Shown here one piece after another: positions 63,301-64,000 of a stretch of DNA of 64,000 bases (within the stretch, counting starts at the first letter, position 1; every line of letters starts with the position of its first letter). The position numbers and the translations under genes are program-made. Source of the stretch: Xenopus tropicalis (lineage: Eukaryota; Chordata; Amphibia; Anura; Pipidae); contig NC_030679.2 of assembly GCF_000004195.4 (NCBI RefSeq), positions 147,067,243 through 147,131,242 of the forward strand. The letters run 5' to 3'. Under the pieces are notes generated by a model, which was given only the letters and a program-made list of their open reading frames with translations, was not told where the DNA came from and made no database searches.

Positions 63301-63921
63301 GGCCATGATCAAGACCTGGGCCAATGGAAACAAGTGGGTTAGTTCTGGTGAAGAGTCGGTACTTTCCTCCTAAAGAGGCACTTTACTTGTATAGTTACCT
63401 CCTCGTCTGACAGGTTGGGCTGCAGCCTCCTCTTCCTTCCAGAGTAGCGAAGAAGGGACGTCAGGGCCCTCAGACCAAAGTCATAGTGATCCTGCTTGGA
63501 CAACTGCTGCACAGCCAGGGAGTACAGGGTATACACCTTCTTAGCCAACACCTGCAACACAGGATATCACATGACCCCTGAGCCACTGTCTGATTCGCTC
63601 CCTAAAACTGCAAGAATCTCTCTGGGGTCGGACTGGGCCAGTGGGCCACTGCCATCACTCCCCTGCTGGCCTCCCTCCTCCAATTGCATCGGAGTATAAG
63701 GTAAACACGCGGGGAGGGCTGGCAATGAATGAACGGACAGCGGGGGCCCCTGAGGGGGTGTGGGGGGCCCTGGTGGAGTCCCCCAGAAGTTACCTTGCAG
63801 TTGTTAAACCCCTCGCCAAAAAGGATGATCTCAGCTATGAGGGTGGAGTCCGGCACCACCATGGAGATGGGACGGAACATGGACTTGAGGTTGTCGGGCA
63901 GTTCTGTGCGTCCCGCGTACC
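15335..63921 (-). CDS. dnah2: dnah2, axonemal dynein heavy chain 2 (3' part; 50 coding exons plus 3' UTR)
   Basis: Large motor subunit of an axonemal inner-arm dynein, which hydrolyses ATP to slide doublet microtubules in motile cilia and sperm tails. The 50 exons give 2519 residues plus stop in one continuous frame, matching the C-terminal part of human DNAH2 (about 4400 residues in all). In window residues: AAA1 remainder 1-93; AAA2 P-loop GRTCSGKT near 175 and Walker [12 protein letters not shown]3 GPVGTGKT near 510 and [13 protein letters not shown]4 GIGGSGRQS near 855; stalk coiled coils and microtubule-binding tip about 1075-1390; AAA5, AAA6, then the C-terminal domain ending [10 protein letters not shown]. 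The choice of DNAH2 over other heavy chains rests on long stretches matching human DNAH2 as I recall it, including the end YSCPCYYYP...LLMSLDS. The first exons and promoter are outside the window. Introns are dominated by minisatellites, three of which copy splice junctions. Confidence 0.96.
15356..15361 (-). terminator. dnah2: dnah2 polyadenylation signal AATAAA
   Basis: AATAAA on the minus strand, about 185 nt past the stop codon (15548-15546). Expected cleavage is near 15330-15345, defining a 3' UTR of about 200 nt with no repeat in it. Confidence 0.8.
15546..15700 (-). CDS. dnah2: dnah2 last coding exon (window exon 50)
   Basis: Acceptor ctctctctcccacag, then GTCTCTACTCC. Codes (G)[10 protein letters not shown] at its start and ends [13 protein letters not shown]. 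The first 31 nt are the segment that is tandemly copied in the adjacent 58-bp array; the native copy is recognised by continuing into GTCCGGGCGGG instead of the repeat. Confidence 0.95.
15672..21700. repeat. 58-bp minisatellite of about 104 copies: duplicated 3' splice junction of the dnah2 last exon
   Basis: The array fills the last intron. On the minus strand each unit is 31 nt identical or nearly so to the start of the last exon (tactcctgcccatgttacta within it) plus 27 nt of pyrimidine-rich intron ending ctctctctcccacag. Most units read gtccctac, a minority gtctctac like the exon. Rare units differ in length (near 16350 one base is missing; near 16320-16380 and 20750 small deletions). The unit has no stop in any minus-strand frame, so three overlapping frames of about 2000 codons appear. 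They are not separate genes. Confidence 0.97.
21753..21903 (-). CDS. dnah2: dnah2 window exon 49 (C-terminal domain)
   Basis: Codes [16 protein letters not shown]... to RKKSSK; acceptor ctcag, donor gcaaag then gtacag, leaving phase 1. Its partner is the last exon beyond the 6-kb array intron. Confidence 0.95.
21984..22058 (-). CDS. dnah2: dnah2 window exon 48 (C-terminal domain)
   Basis: 25 codons, [12 protein letters not shown] to NNLVYPPK; acceptor cctcag, donor aag then gtaagc. Phase 0 on both sides. Confidence 0.95.
22154..22330 (-). CDS. dnah2: dnah2 window exon 47 (C-terminal domain)
   Basis: 59 codons, [34 protein letters not shown], ending ARQNN; donor aac then gtaagg. Phase 0 on both sides. 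Confidence 0.95.
22362..23462. repeat. 20-bp minisatellite, about 54 copies, dnah2 intron
   Basis: Unit ccatacagatacccttctgc with 16-bp short variants (ccatagatacccttctgc) and cag/ctg variants. On the minus strand each unit holds gaagggtatctg, a weak donor-like string. The array begins about 22 nt past the donor of exon 46. Confidence 0.95.
23485..23599 (-). CDS. dnah2: dnah2 window exon 46 (C-terminal domain)
   Basis: Codes (R)[18 protein letters not shown] to RVPPLWEK; acceptor cccctgcag, donor gagaag then gtgggtga. Enters phase 2, leaves phase 0. Confidence 0.95.
23626..24600. repeat. 133-bp tandem repeat, about 7.4 copies, dnah2 intron
   Basis: Unit contains tatccttatcatttacagta and cagcctgcagccttgtgcct. 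It fills the intron between exons 46 and 45. Variants involve the length of the gggg run after tatat. Confidence 0.95.
24622..24773 (-). CDS. dnah2: dnah2 window exon 45 (C-terminal domain)
   Basis: Codes [20 protein letters not shown] and [18 protein letters not shown]; acceptor ccggcag, donor atcag then gtctgc, a weak donor. Leaves phase 2. Confidence 0.94.
24883..25114 (-). CDS. dnah2: dnah2 window exon 44 (C-terminal domain)
   Basis: 77 codons, (R)[36 protein letters not shown], ending GGGQTREEK; donor aag then gtatcc. Confidence 0.95.
25230..25640. mobile_element. Probable Xenopus interspersed repeat in a dnah2 intron
   Basis: Contains tatggccacctaaggtgggc and near its other side cctgtgtatggccaccttta, an arrangement I recall from Xenopus repeats. 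No ORF. Boundaries are approximate. Confidence 0.4.
25668..25852 (-). CDS. dnah2: dnah2 window exon 43 (C-terminal domain)
   Basis: Codes [38 protein letters not shown], ending LTNQFY(R); acceptor tttctccag, donor tacag then gtgatg. Confidence 0.95.
25944..26135 (-). CDS. dnah2: dnah2 window exon 42 (AAA6 end / C-terminal domain)
   Basis: 64 codons, [40 protein letters not shown], ending DSDFE; acceptor ccctag, donor gag then gtcagt. Phase 0 on both sides. Confidence 0.95.
26238..26428 (-). CDS. dnah2: dnah2 window exon 41 (AAA6)
   Basis: Codes (G)[36 protein letters not shown], ending KMTTEPPK; acceptor ttccag, donor aag then gtgaga. Confidence 0.95.
26514..26697 (-). CDS. dnah2: dnah2 window exon 40 (AAA6 start)
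   Basis: Codes [39 protein letters not shown]; acceptor ccgtag, donor gatg then gtaagg, leaving phase 1. Confidence 0.95.
26735..30066. repeat. 38-bp minisatellite, about 88 copies, dnah2 intron
   Basis: Unit cagacagttatggggaaagg plus gaagctggggggcacaca; variation is almost only in G-run lengths. Plus-strand frames of up to 1190 codons are stop-free repeats. On the minus (sense) strand each unit has gtgtgtgccccccag, which is acceptor-like. Confidence 0.97.
30095..30243 (-). CDS. dnah2: dnah2 window exon 39 (before AAA6)
   Basis: Codes (G)[35 protein letters not shown], ending PPVLDMRA; acceptor ccggcag, donor gcg then gtgagt. The exon starts GTGAGTGG, so cag|GTGAGT at its acceptor is also a perfect donor consensus. 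Confidence 0.95.
30403..30589 (-). CDS. dnah2: dnah2 window exon 38
   Basis: Codes [40 protein letters not shown], ending SACLP(G); acceptor cgctgcag, donor ccag then gtaaca, leaving phase 1. Confidence 0.95.
30640..31680. mobile_element. Xenopus interspersed element with an internally amplified 112-bp repeat
   Basis: The right end (about 31575-31680) reads tctggataacaggtcccata then cctgta, the terminal sequence of an abundant Xenopus inverted-repeat element that I recall. To its left about 8.4 tandem copies of a 112-bp unit (gatcccaactaagatataat, ggggcagaacagccctattg) extend to 30640. No matching left terminus is visible, so the copy is partial. Confidence 0.75.
31690..31775. mobile_element. 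Fragment of the 'tagggatgcacc' Xenopus repeat family
   Basis: Contains agtagggatgcaccaaaccc and aggattcggtttggagtttg. It ends about 10 nt from the donor of exon 37. A second diverged copy lies near 55085-55190. Confidence 0.55.
31787..31913 (-). CDS. dnah2: dnah2 window exon 37
   Basis: Codes (R)[33 protein letters not shown]; acceptor atcgcag, donor gtg then gtgagt. Leaves phase 0. Confidence 0.95.
32020..32116. repeat. Near-perfect hairpin, 40-nt arms, 16-nt loop
   Basis: Arms at 32020-32060 and 32077-32116 (tgttggattctgggtaaaaa and its complement) pair with a 2-nt bulge and one length difference in the A/T run. It begins 17 nt downstream of the exon 36 donor within a 220-nt intron. Probably a tiny inverted-repeat element. 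Confidence 0.85.
32134..32333 (-). CDS. dnah2: dnah2 window exon 36 (AAA5-AAA6 linker)
   Basis: Codes [40 protein letters not shown], ending HTYAVY(R); acceptor ccccag, donor tacag then gtgggg. Confidence 0.95.
32506..32650 (-). CDS. dnah2: dnah2 window exon 35
   Basis: Codes (R)[38 protein letters not shown], ending DTARE; acceptor cccacag, donor gag then gtaaga. Predicted helical, charged linker. Confidence 0.95.
32839..32972 (-). CDS. dnah2: dnah2 window exon 34
   Basis: Codes [37 protein letters not shown](R); acceptor ccccgcag, donor ctgag then gtgagt. Confidence 0.95.
33141..33289 (-). CDS. dnah2: dnah2 window exon 33 (AAA5)
   Basis: Codes (G)[34 protein letters not shown], ending VNFAVKEQ; acceptor cacacag, donor cag then gtaaca. 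Confidence 0.95.
33636..33786 (-). CDS. dnah2: dnah2 window exon 32 (AAA5)
   Basis: Codes [38 protein letters not shown], ending NKSVTKV; acceptor caaacag, donor gtgg then gtgagt. It is spliced to a GC-type donor upstream. Confidence 0.94.
33840..35070. repeat. 26-bp minisatellite, about 45 irregular copies, dnah2 intron
   Basis: Unit gagggagaaggaggggctat plus gtgagt, with many point variants and shortened units. Purine-rich on the plus strand, so pyrimidine-rich in the transcript. Confidence 0.94.
35185..35251 (-). CDS. dnah2: dnah2 window exon 31 (AAA5), GC donor
   Basis: 67 nt, (R)[19 protein letters not shown] then SAK. The acceptor is gctgtag. The only donor that keeps frame and length with human DNAH2 is aaag then gcaagg, so this is a GC-AG intron. 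Confidence 0.9.
35483..35631 (-). CDS. dnah2: dnah2 window exon 30 (AAA5)
   Basis: Codes [40 protein letters not shown], ending GN(R); acceptor cctgcag, donor aacag then gtaact. Confidence 0.95.
35745..35867 (-). CDS. dnah2: dnah2 window exon 29 (stalk end / AAA5)
   Basis: 41 codons, [20 protein letters not shown] to LSIWIKE; acceptor tttaag, donor gag then gtaaga. Phase 0 on both sides. Confidence 0.95.
35950..36412. repeat. 41-bp minisatellite, about 11 copies, dnah2 intron
   Basis: Unit ggctaatgacaggcatgctg plus tgggcacagagtagagtagga. Confidence 0.95.
36433..36597 (-). CDS. dnah2: dnah2 window exon 28 (stalk coiled coil, CC2)
   Basis: 55 codons, [40 protein letters not shown], ending EETVK; heptad-like charged helix. 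Acceptor gccacag, donor aag then gtcaga. Confidence 0.95.
36650..37648. repeat. 49-bp minisatellite, left part (about 20 copies), dnah2 intron
   Basis: Unit ctccttgtgggcaggtacag plus ttggatttataactgagg. The array continues at 39420-40035 and is split by a CR1-type LINE. Confidence 0.95.
37649..39412 (-). mobile_element. CR1/L2-type LINE fragment with reverse-transcriptase domain, 5'-truncated and frameshifted
   Basis: On the minus strand the frame 39357-38551 carries non-LTR reverse-transcriptase hallmarks: [48 protein letters not shown] and the catalytic FADDTKL. The frame then shifts near 38590 and continues in 38602-38162 and 38156-37788 with the usual C-terminal region ([27 protein letters not shown]). 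The 3' end is a short tandem of tatgtaac-type octamers at 37649-37670, typical of the CR1 clade. The endonuclease domain is missing. It inserted into the 49-bp minisatellite. Confidence 0.9.
39413..40035. repeat. 49-bp minisatellite, right part (about 12.5 copies)
   Basis: Same unit as 36650-37648 (ctcctcgtgggcaggtacag). The first 15 nt next to the LINE (cctgcccacgaggag) are inverted. Confidence 0.95.
40058..40174 (-). CDS. dnah2: dnah2 window exon 27 (stalk)
   Basis: 39 codons, [20 protein letters not shown] to QNKLRE; acceptor gttccag, donor gagag then gtattt. Phase 0 on both sides. Confidence 0.95.
40303..42277. repeat. 42-bp minisatellite of about 47 copies: duplicated 5' splice junction of dnah2 window exon 26
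   Basis: On the minus strand each unit is 24 nt of the exon end (gtgggtgcgggccatggag within it) plus 18 nt of intron starting gtgagaatcac. The unit differs from the exon at one position (tgtaGgtggg versus tgtaTgtggg), and some units (near 41110, 41160, 41750) have the exon base. The array starts directly at the true donor. Confidence 0.97.
42278..42447 (-). CDS. dnah2: dnah2 window exon 26 (stalk tip / CC2)
   Basis: Codes (G)[38 protein letters not shown], ending CMWVRAME; acceptor caccccag, donor atggag then gtgaga at the array edge. Confidence 0.94.
42518..42648. mobile_element. Diverged copy of a Xenopus inverted-repeat element
   Basis: aacatcaccggtgatgttgc, agcaaccaatcag and gatctgattggttgcc resemble the element at 43497-43690. 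Confidence 0.5.
42728..42869 (-). CDS. dnah2: dnah2 window exon 25 (microtubule-binding domain)
   Basis: Codes [40 protein letters not shown], ending AKRQL(G). The KSYGRPP...V.ILRG pattern is typical of dynein stalk tips. Acceptor tggcag, donor ttgg then gtgagt. Confidence 0.95.
42970..43086 (-). CDS. dnah2: dnah2 window exon 24 (stalk coiled coil)
   Basis: 39 codons, [20 protein letters not shown] to LEEAMR; acceptor ccctcag, donor agg then gtgaga. Confidence 0.95.
43194..43404 (-). CDS. dnah2: dnah2 window exon 23 (stalk coiled coil, CC1)
   Basis: Codes (S)[54 protein letters not shown]; acceptor ccacag, donor aaaag then gtgcgt. Confidence 0.95.
43497..43690. mobile_element. Xenopus inverted-repeat element (MITE) in dnah2 intron
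   Basis: Ends ggggtatatttagcatgctg and its complement tttttacacagcatgataaa enclose a palindrome-like body (tgattggttgccctgggcaa). Recalled as abundant in Xenopus. It abuts the 86-bp array. Confidence 0.8.
43691..47330. repeat. 86-bp minisatellite of about 42 copies: duplicated 5' splice junction of dnah2 window exon 22
   Basis: On the minus strand each unit is 35 nt matching the exon end (ggtatctagatacaagag within it; mostly one T-to-G difference) plus 51 nt starting gtgagatatatacg. Several units (for example near 45110, 45710, 46315, 47170) carry the exon base. The array starts directly at the true donor and ends at the inverted-repeat element. Higher-order blocks of several units recur. 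Confidence 0.97.
47331..47470 (-). CDS. dnah2: dnah2 window exon 22 (AAA4 end / stalk base)
   Basis: Codes [40 protein letters not shown]; acceptor catccag, donor aagag then gtgaga, leaving phase 2. Confidence 0.94.
47753..47885 (-). CDS. dnah2: dnah2 window exon 21 (AAA4)
   Basis: Codes (R)[38 protein letters not shown]; acceptor ttctcag, donor ggg then gtaaga. Confidence 0.95.
47998..48137 (-). CDS. dnah2: dnah2 window exon 20 (AAA4)
   Basis: Codes [36 protein letters not shown](R); acceptor gcctgcag, donor ttcag then gtgagt. Confidence 0.95.
48430..49584. repeat. 32-bp minisatellite, about 35 copies, abutting a dnah2 donor
   Basis: Unit tgtaatgctctgcagggagc plus agcacacagata (or gtcac variants). 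The array reaches to donor position +3 of exon 19. On the minus strand each unit has gtgctgctccctgcag, acceptor-like. The open minus-strand frames (up to 305 codons) are artefacts. Confidence 0.95.
49585..49745 (-). CDS. dnah2: dnah2 window exon 19 (AAA4, Walker B)
   Basis: Codes (D)[39 protein letters not shown], ending EFEE; acceptor ttgacag, donor gaggag then gtgcag, a weak donor. Confidence 0.92.
50248..50415 (-). CDS. dnah2: dnah2 window exon 18 (AAA4 P-loop)
   Basis: Codes [18 protein letters not shown] then [22 protein letters not shown]4 nucleotide-binding loop with GRQS, usual for axonemal chains. Acceptor ttttag, donor gaag then gtaagc. Confidence 0.96.
50503..50652 (-). CDS. dnah2: dnah2 window exon 17 (AAA3-AAA4)
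   Basis: Codes (G)[30 protein letters not shown]; acceptor cctttag, donor cacg then gtgagt. Confidence 0.95.
50755..51185 (-). mobile_element. Xenopus-type inverted-repeat element (MITE-like), copy 3
   Basis: ggttgctagggtccaaatga, ccggggtcagtgacccccca and ctaaaagttaactttaattt place it in the 1345-1760 family. It ends about 45 nt before exon 16's donor. Confidence 0.75.
51230..51360 (-). CDS. dnah2: dnah2 window exon 16 (AAA3-AAA4)
   Basis: Codes (R)[34 protein letters not shown](G); acceptor accgcag, donor tttg then gtaggt. Confidence 0.95.
51602..51687 (-). CDS. dnah2: dnah2 window exon 15 (AAA3 C-terminal helices)
   Basis: Codes [20 protein letters not shown] to WVHECF(R); acceptor gcccaag, donor ttcag then gtaaca. 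Confidence 0.95.
51778..51966 (-). CDS. dnah2: dnah2 window exon 14 (AAA3)
   Basis: 63 codons, [37 protein letters not shown]; acceptor caccccag, donor aag then gtatga. Confidence 0.95.
52206..52310 (-). CDS. dnah2: dnah2 window exon 13 (AAA3)
   Basis: 35 codons, [20 protein letters not shown] to NMTFPS; sensor region. Acceptor ccggtag, donor tcg then gtgagt. Confidence 0.96.
52550..52800. repeat. 28-bp tandem repeat, about 9 copies, dnah2 intron
   Basis: Unit aagggcatctagatattggg plus agatagct. Confidence 0.9.
52982..53118. repeat. 33-bp tandem repeat, 4 copies
   Basis: Unit attcacccaggccatgatat plus tctgagggttctt. Confidence 0.9.
53119..53418. other. dnah2 intron remainder, nothing recognised
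   Basis: AT/GC-mixed unique-looking intron sequence up to the exon 12 donor. Confidence 0.5.
53419..53643 (-). CDS. dnah2: dnah2 window exon 12 (AAA3, Walker B)
   Basis: 75 codons, [57 protein letters not shown]; acceptor ttctag, donor aag then gtcagt. Confidence 0.96.
53728..53926 (-). CDS. dnah2: dnah2 window exon 11 (AAA3 P-loop)
   Basis: Codes (N)[38 protein letters not shown], ending VNMSAQ; acceptor ttcttag, donor cag then gtaaac. Confidence 0.97.
54120..54845. repeat. 20-bp degenerate minisatellite, about 35 copies, dnah2 intron
   Basis: Unit agagagcagaagagttcaca with many substitutions; a larger block of about 145 bp (54140-54275) is itself repeated at 54285-54420. Confidence 0.92.
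54924..55015 (-). CDS. dnah2: dnah2 window exon 10 (AAA2-AAA3 linker)
   Basis: Codes [20 protein letters not shown] to GWRIPT(N); acceptor gtttcag, donor actaa then gtgagt. Confidence 0.95.
55075..55195. mobile_element. Fragment related to the 'aggattcggtttggcc' Xenopus repeat
   Basis: ttttaggattcggtttggcc and aaaggccgaatcccaaagcg form partly complementary ends. Confidence 0.5.
55198..55650. mobile_element. Inverted-repeat element (MITE), about 450 bp
   Basis: Ends attagcattctaaatctgta and its complement tacagacttagaatgctaat; inner arms tgtttgcctcagaaagacta and tagtctgtctgaggcaaaca also pair. No ORF. Confidence 0.82.
55726..55878 (-). CDS. dnah2: dnah2 window exon 9 (AAA2)
   Basis: 51 codons, [39 protein letters not shown], ending GSFPSK; acceptor ggggcag, donor aag then gttaat. 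Confidence 0.95.
55930..58140. repeat. 35-37-bp G-rich minisatellite, about 60 copies, dnah2 intron
   Basis: Unit cagccagagaggggggtaca plus gaatgagggatgggggga with many variants (catgagggaggg). Plus strand is strongly purine/G-rich. Long minus-strand Pro/Ser/Leu frames (up to 715 codons) are artefacts. Confidence 0.96.
58162..58320 (-). CDS. dnah2: dnah2 window exon 8 (AAA2)
   Basis: 53 codons, [40 protein letters not shown], ending ATLENG; acceptor cctgtcag, donor ggg then gtgagg. Confidence 0.95.
58352..58650. repeat. 42-bp tandem repeat, 7 copies, dnah2 intron
   Basis: Unit ctcctgctgccaagtgctga plus gcagccctacagccattgtgcc. Very homogeneous. Confidence 0.95.
58785..59925. repeat. 42-bp minisatellite, about 27 copies, dnah2 intron
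   Basis: Unit cccatatacttgcttatccc plus aggcagaaccaggcctttct, interrupted by shortened tatctatacaacagcac units. The plus-strand frames of 226-555 codons are artefacts. Confidence 0.96.
59981..60118 (-). CDS. dnah2: dnah2 window exon 7 (AAA2)
   Basis: 46 codons, [40 protein letters not shown], ending EKHPK. The [12 protein letters not shown] block is characteristic of dynein AAA2. Acceptor cccacag, donor aag then gtgagg. Confidence 0.96.
60247..60383 (-). CDS. dnah2: dnah2 window exon 6 (AAA2, Walker B)
   Basis: Codes (D)[38 protein letters not shown]; acceptor tctgacag, donor cag then gtataa. Confidence 0.96.
60470..62450. repeat. 40-bp minisatellite, about 49 copies, dnah2 intron
   Basis: Unit ctctctgtatatacagggga plus tagatagccgggcctcccct. 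Highly homogeneous. Two minus-strand frames of 650 and 699 codons result and one fuses with exon 5; neither is a separate gene. Confidence 0.97.
62498..62615 (-). CDS. dnah2: dnah2 window exon 5 (AAA2)
   Basis: Codes [37 protein letters not shown]; acceptor gcgctag, donor gcag then gtatgt, leaving phase 1. Confidence 0.96.
62875..63093 (-). CDS. dnah2: dnah2 window exon 4 (AAA2 P-loop)
   Basis: 73 codons, [40 protein letters not shown], ending NYNQVR. Walker A is GRTCSGKT. Acceptor tgtcag, donor cgg then gtaagt. Confidence 0.97.
63190..63315 (-). CDS. dnah2: dnah2 window exon 3 (AAA1-AAA2)
   Basis: 42 codons, [36 protein letters not shown]; acceptor gcccag, donor aag then gtgtgt. Confidence 0.96.
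63399..63551 (-). CDS. dnah2: dnah2 window exon 2 (AAA1)
   Basis: 51 codons, [40 protein letters not shown], ending LSDEE; acceptor gttgcag, donor gag then gtaact. Confidence 0.96.
63794..63921 (-). CDS. dnah2: dnah2 window exon 1 (AAA1; the upstream exons are outside the window)
   Basis: Codes (G)[38 protein letters not shown]; acceptor ttgccag, donor aag then gtaact. Enters in phase 1 from an exon beyond the right edge; no exon is seen in 63922-64000. Confidence 0.95.
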
Positions 63922-64000
63922 CTGGCAACATGAAGGCAAGAGAAACTCAATGAGGTGCAAGATAAATGCATTTGCCCCAAGTTTACCTTTTTACCCCTTG

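Overview
The window is vertebrate nuclear DNA, almost certainly from a Xenopus frog (X. tropicalis is the best guess). The coding exons are short, follow GT-AG splicing and encode a protein very close to human DNAH2. The introns hold several interspersed repeats that I know from Xenopus genomes: the 'tacaggtatgggacctg' element, the 'ggttggggatccctg' hAT-like element, the 'tttttacacagcatgataaa' inverted-repeat element and the 'tagggatgcacc' family. Species and family names come from recall, not from a database search.

One gene dominates. From 63921 down to about 15335 the minus strand carries the 3' part of dnah2, an axonemal inner-arm dynein heavy chain. I placed 50 coding exons by splice signals and by similarity to vertebrate DNAH2. 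Their lengths sum to 7562 nt and the reading frame stays open across all 49 junctions, giving 2519 residues plus stop. They run from the second half of AAA1 through AAA2, AAA3, AAA4, the stalk with its microtubule-binding tip, AAA5, AAA6 and the C-terminal domain. The 5' part lies beyond the right edge. An AATAAA signal sits at 15361-15356.

Roughly two thirds of the window is tandem repeats. Nearly every intron over 1 kb has its own minisatellite (units of 20 to 133 bp, up to about 104 copies). The main observation is that three of these arrays are tandem copies of the gene's own exon-intron junctions. The 58-bp array in the last intron copies the 3' splice site plus the first 31 nt of the last exon. 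The 42-bp array at 40.3-42.3 kb copies the last 24 exon nt plus the 5' splice site. The 86-bp array at 43.7-47.4 kb copies the last 35 exon nt plus the 5' splice site. The gene therefore carries about 190 extra splice-site copies next to the real ones.

Left of dnah2 (1-15.3 kb) is mostly repeats: a 42-bp array at the left edge, an inverted-repeat element at 2.2-3.4 kb, and 53-, 60-, 61-, 28-, 35-, 21/15- and 33-bp arrays. Among them is a plausible small uncharacterised minus-strand gene with a promoter-like block near 11.05-11.2 kb, a start-codon exon at 10186-10108, a possible 37-nt exon at 9776-9740, and a last exon with stop and AATAAA at 6846-6605. Human KDM6B lies downstream of DNAH2, but I see no KDM6B-like coding sequence here. 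The very long open frames inside the arrays are consequences of stop-free repeat units and are not annotated as proteins.
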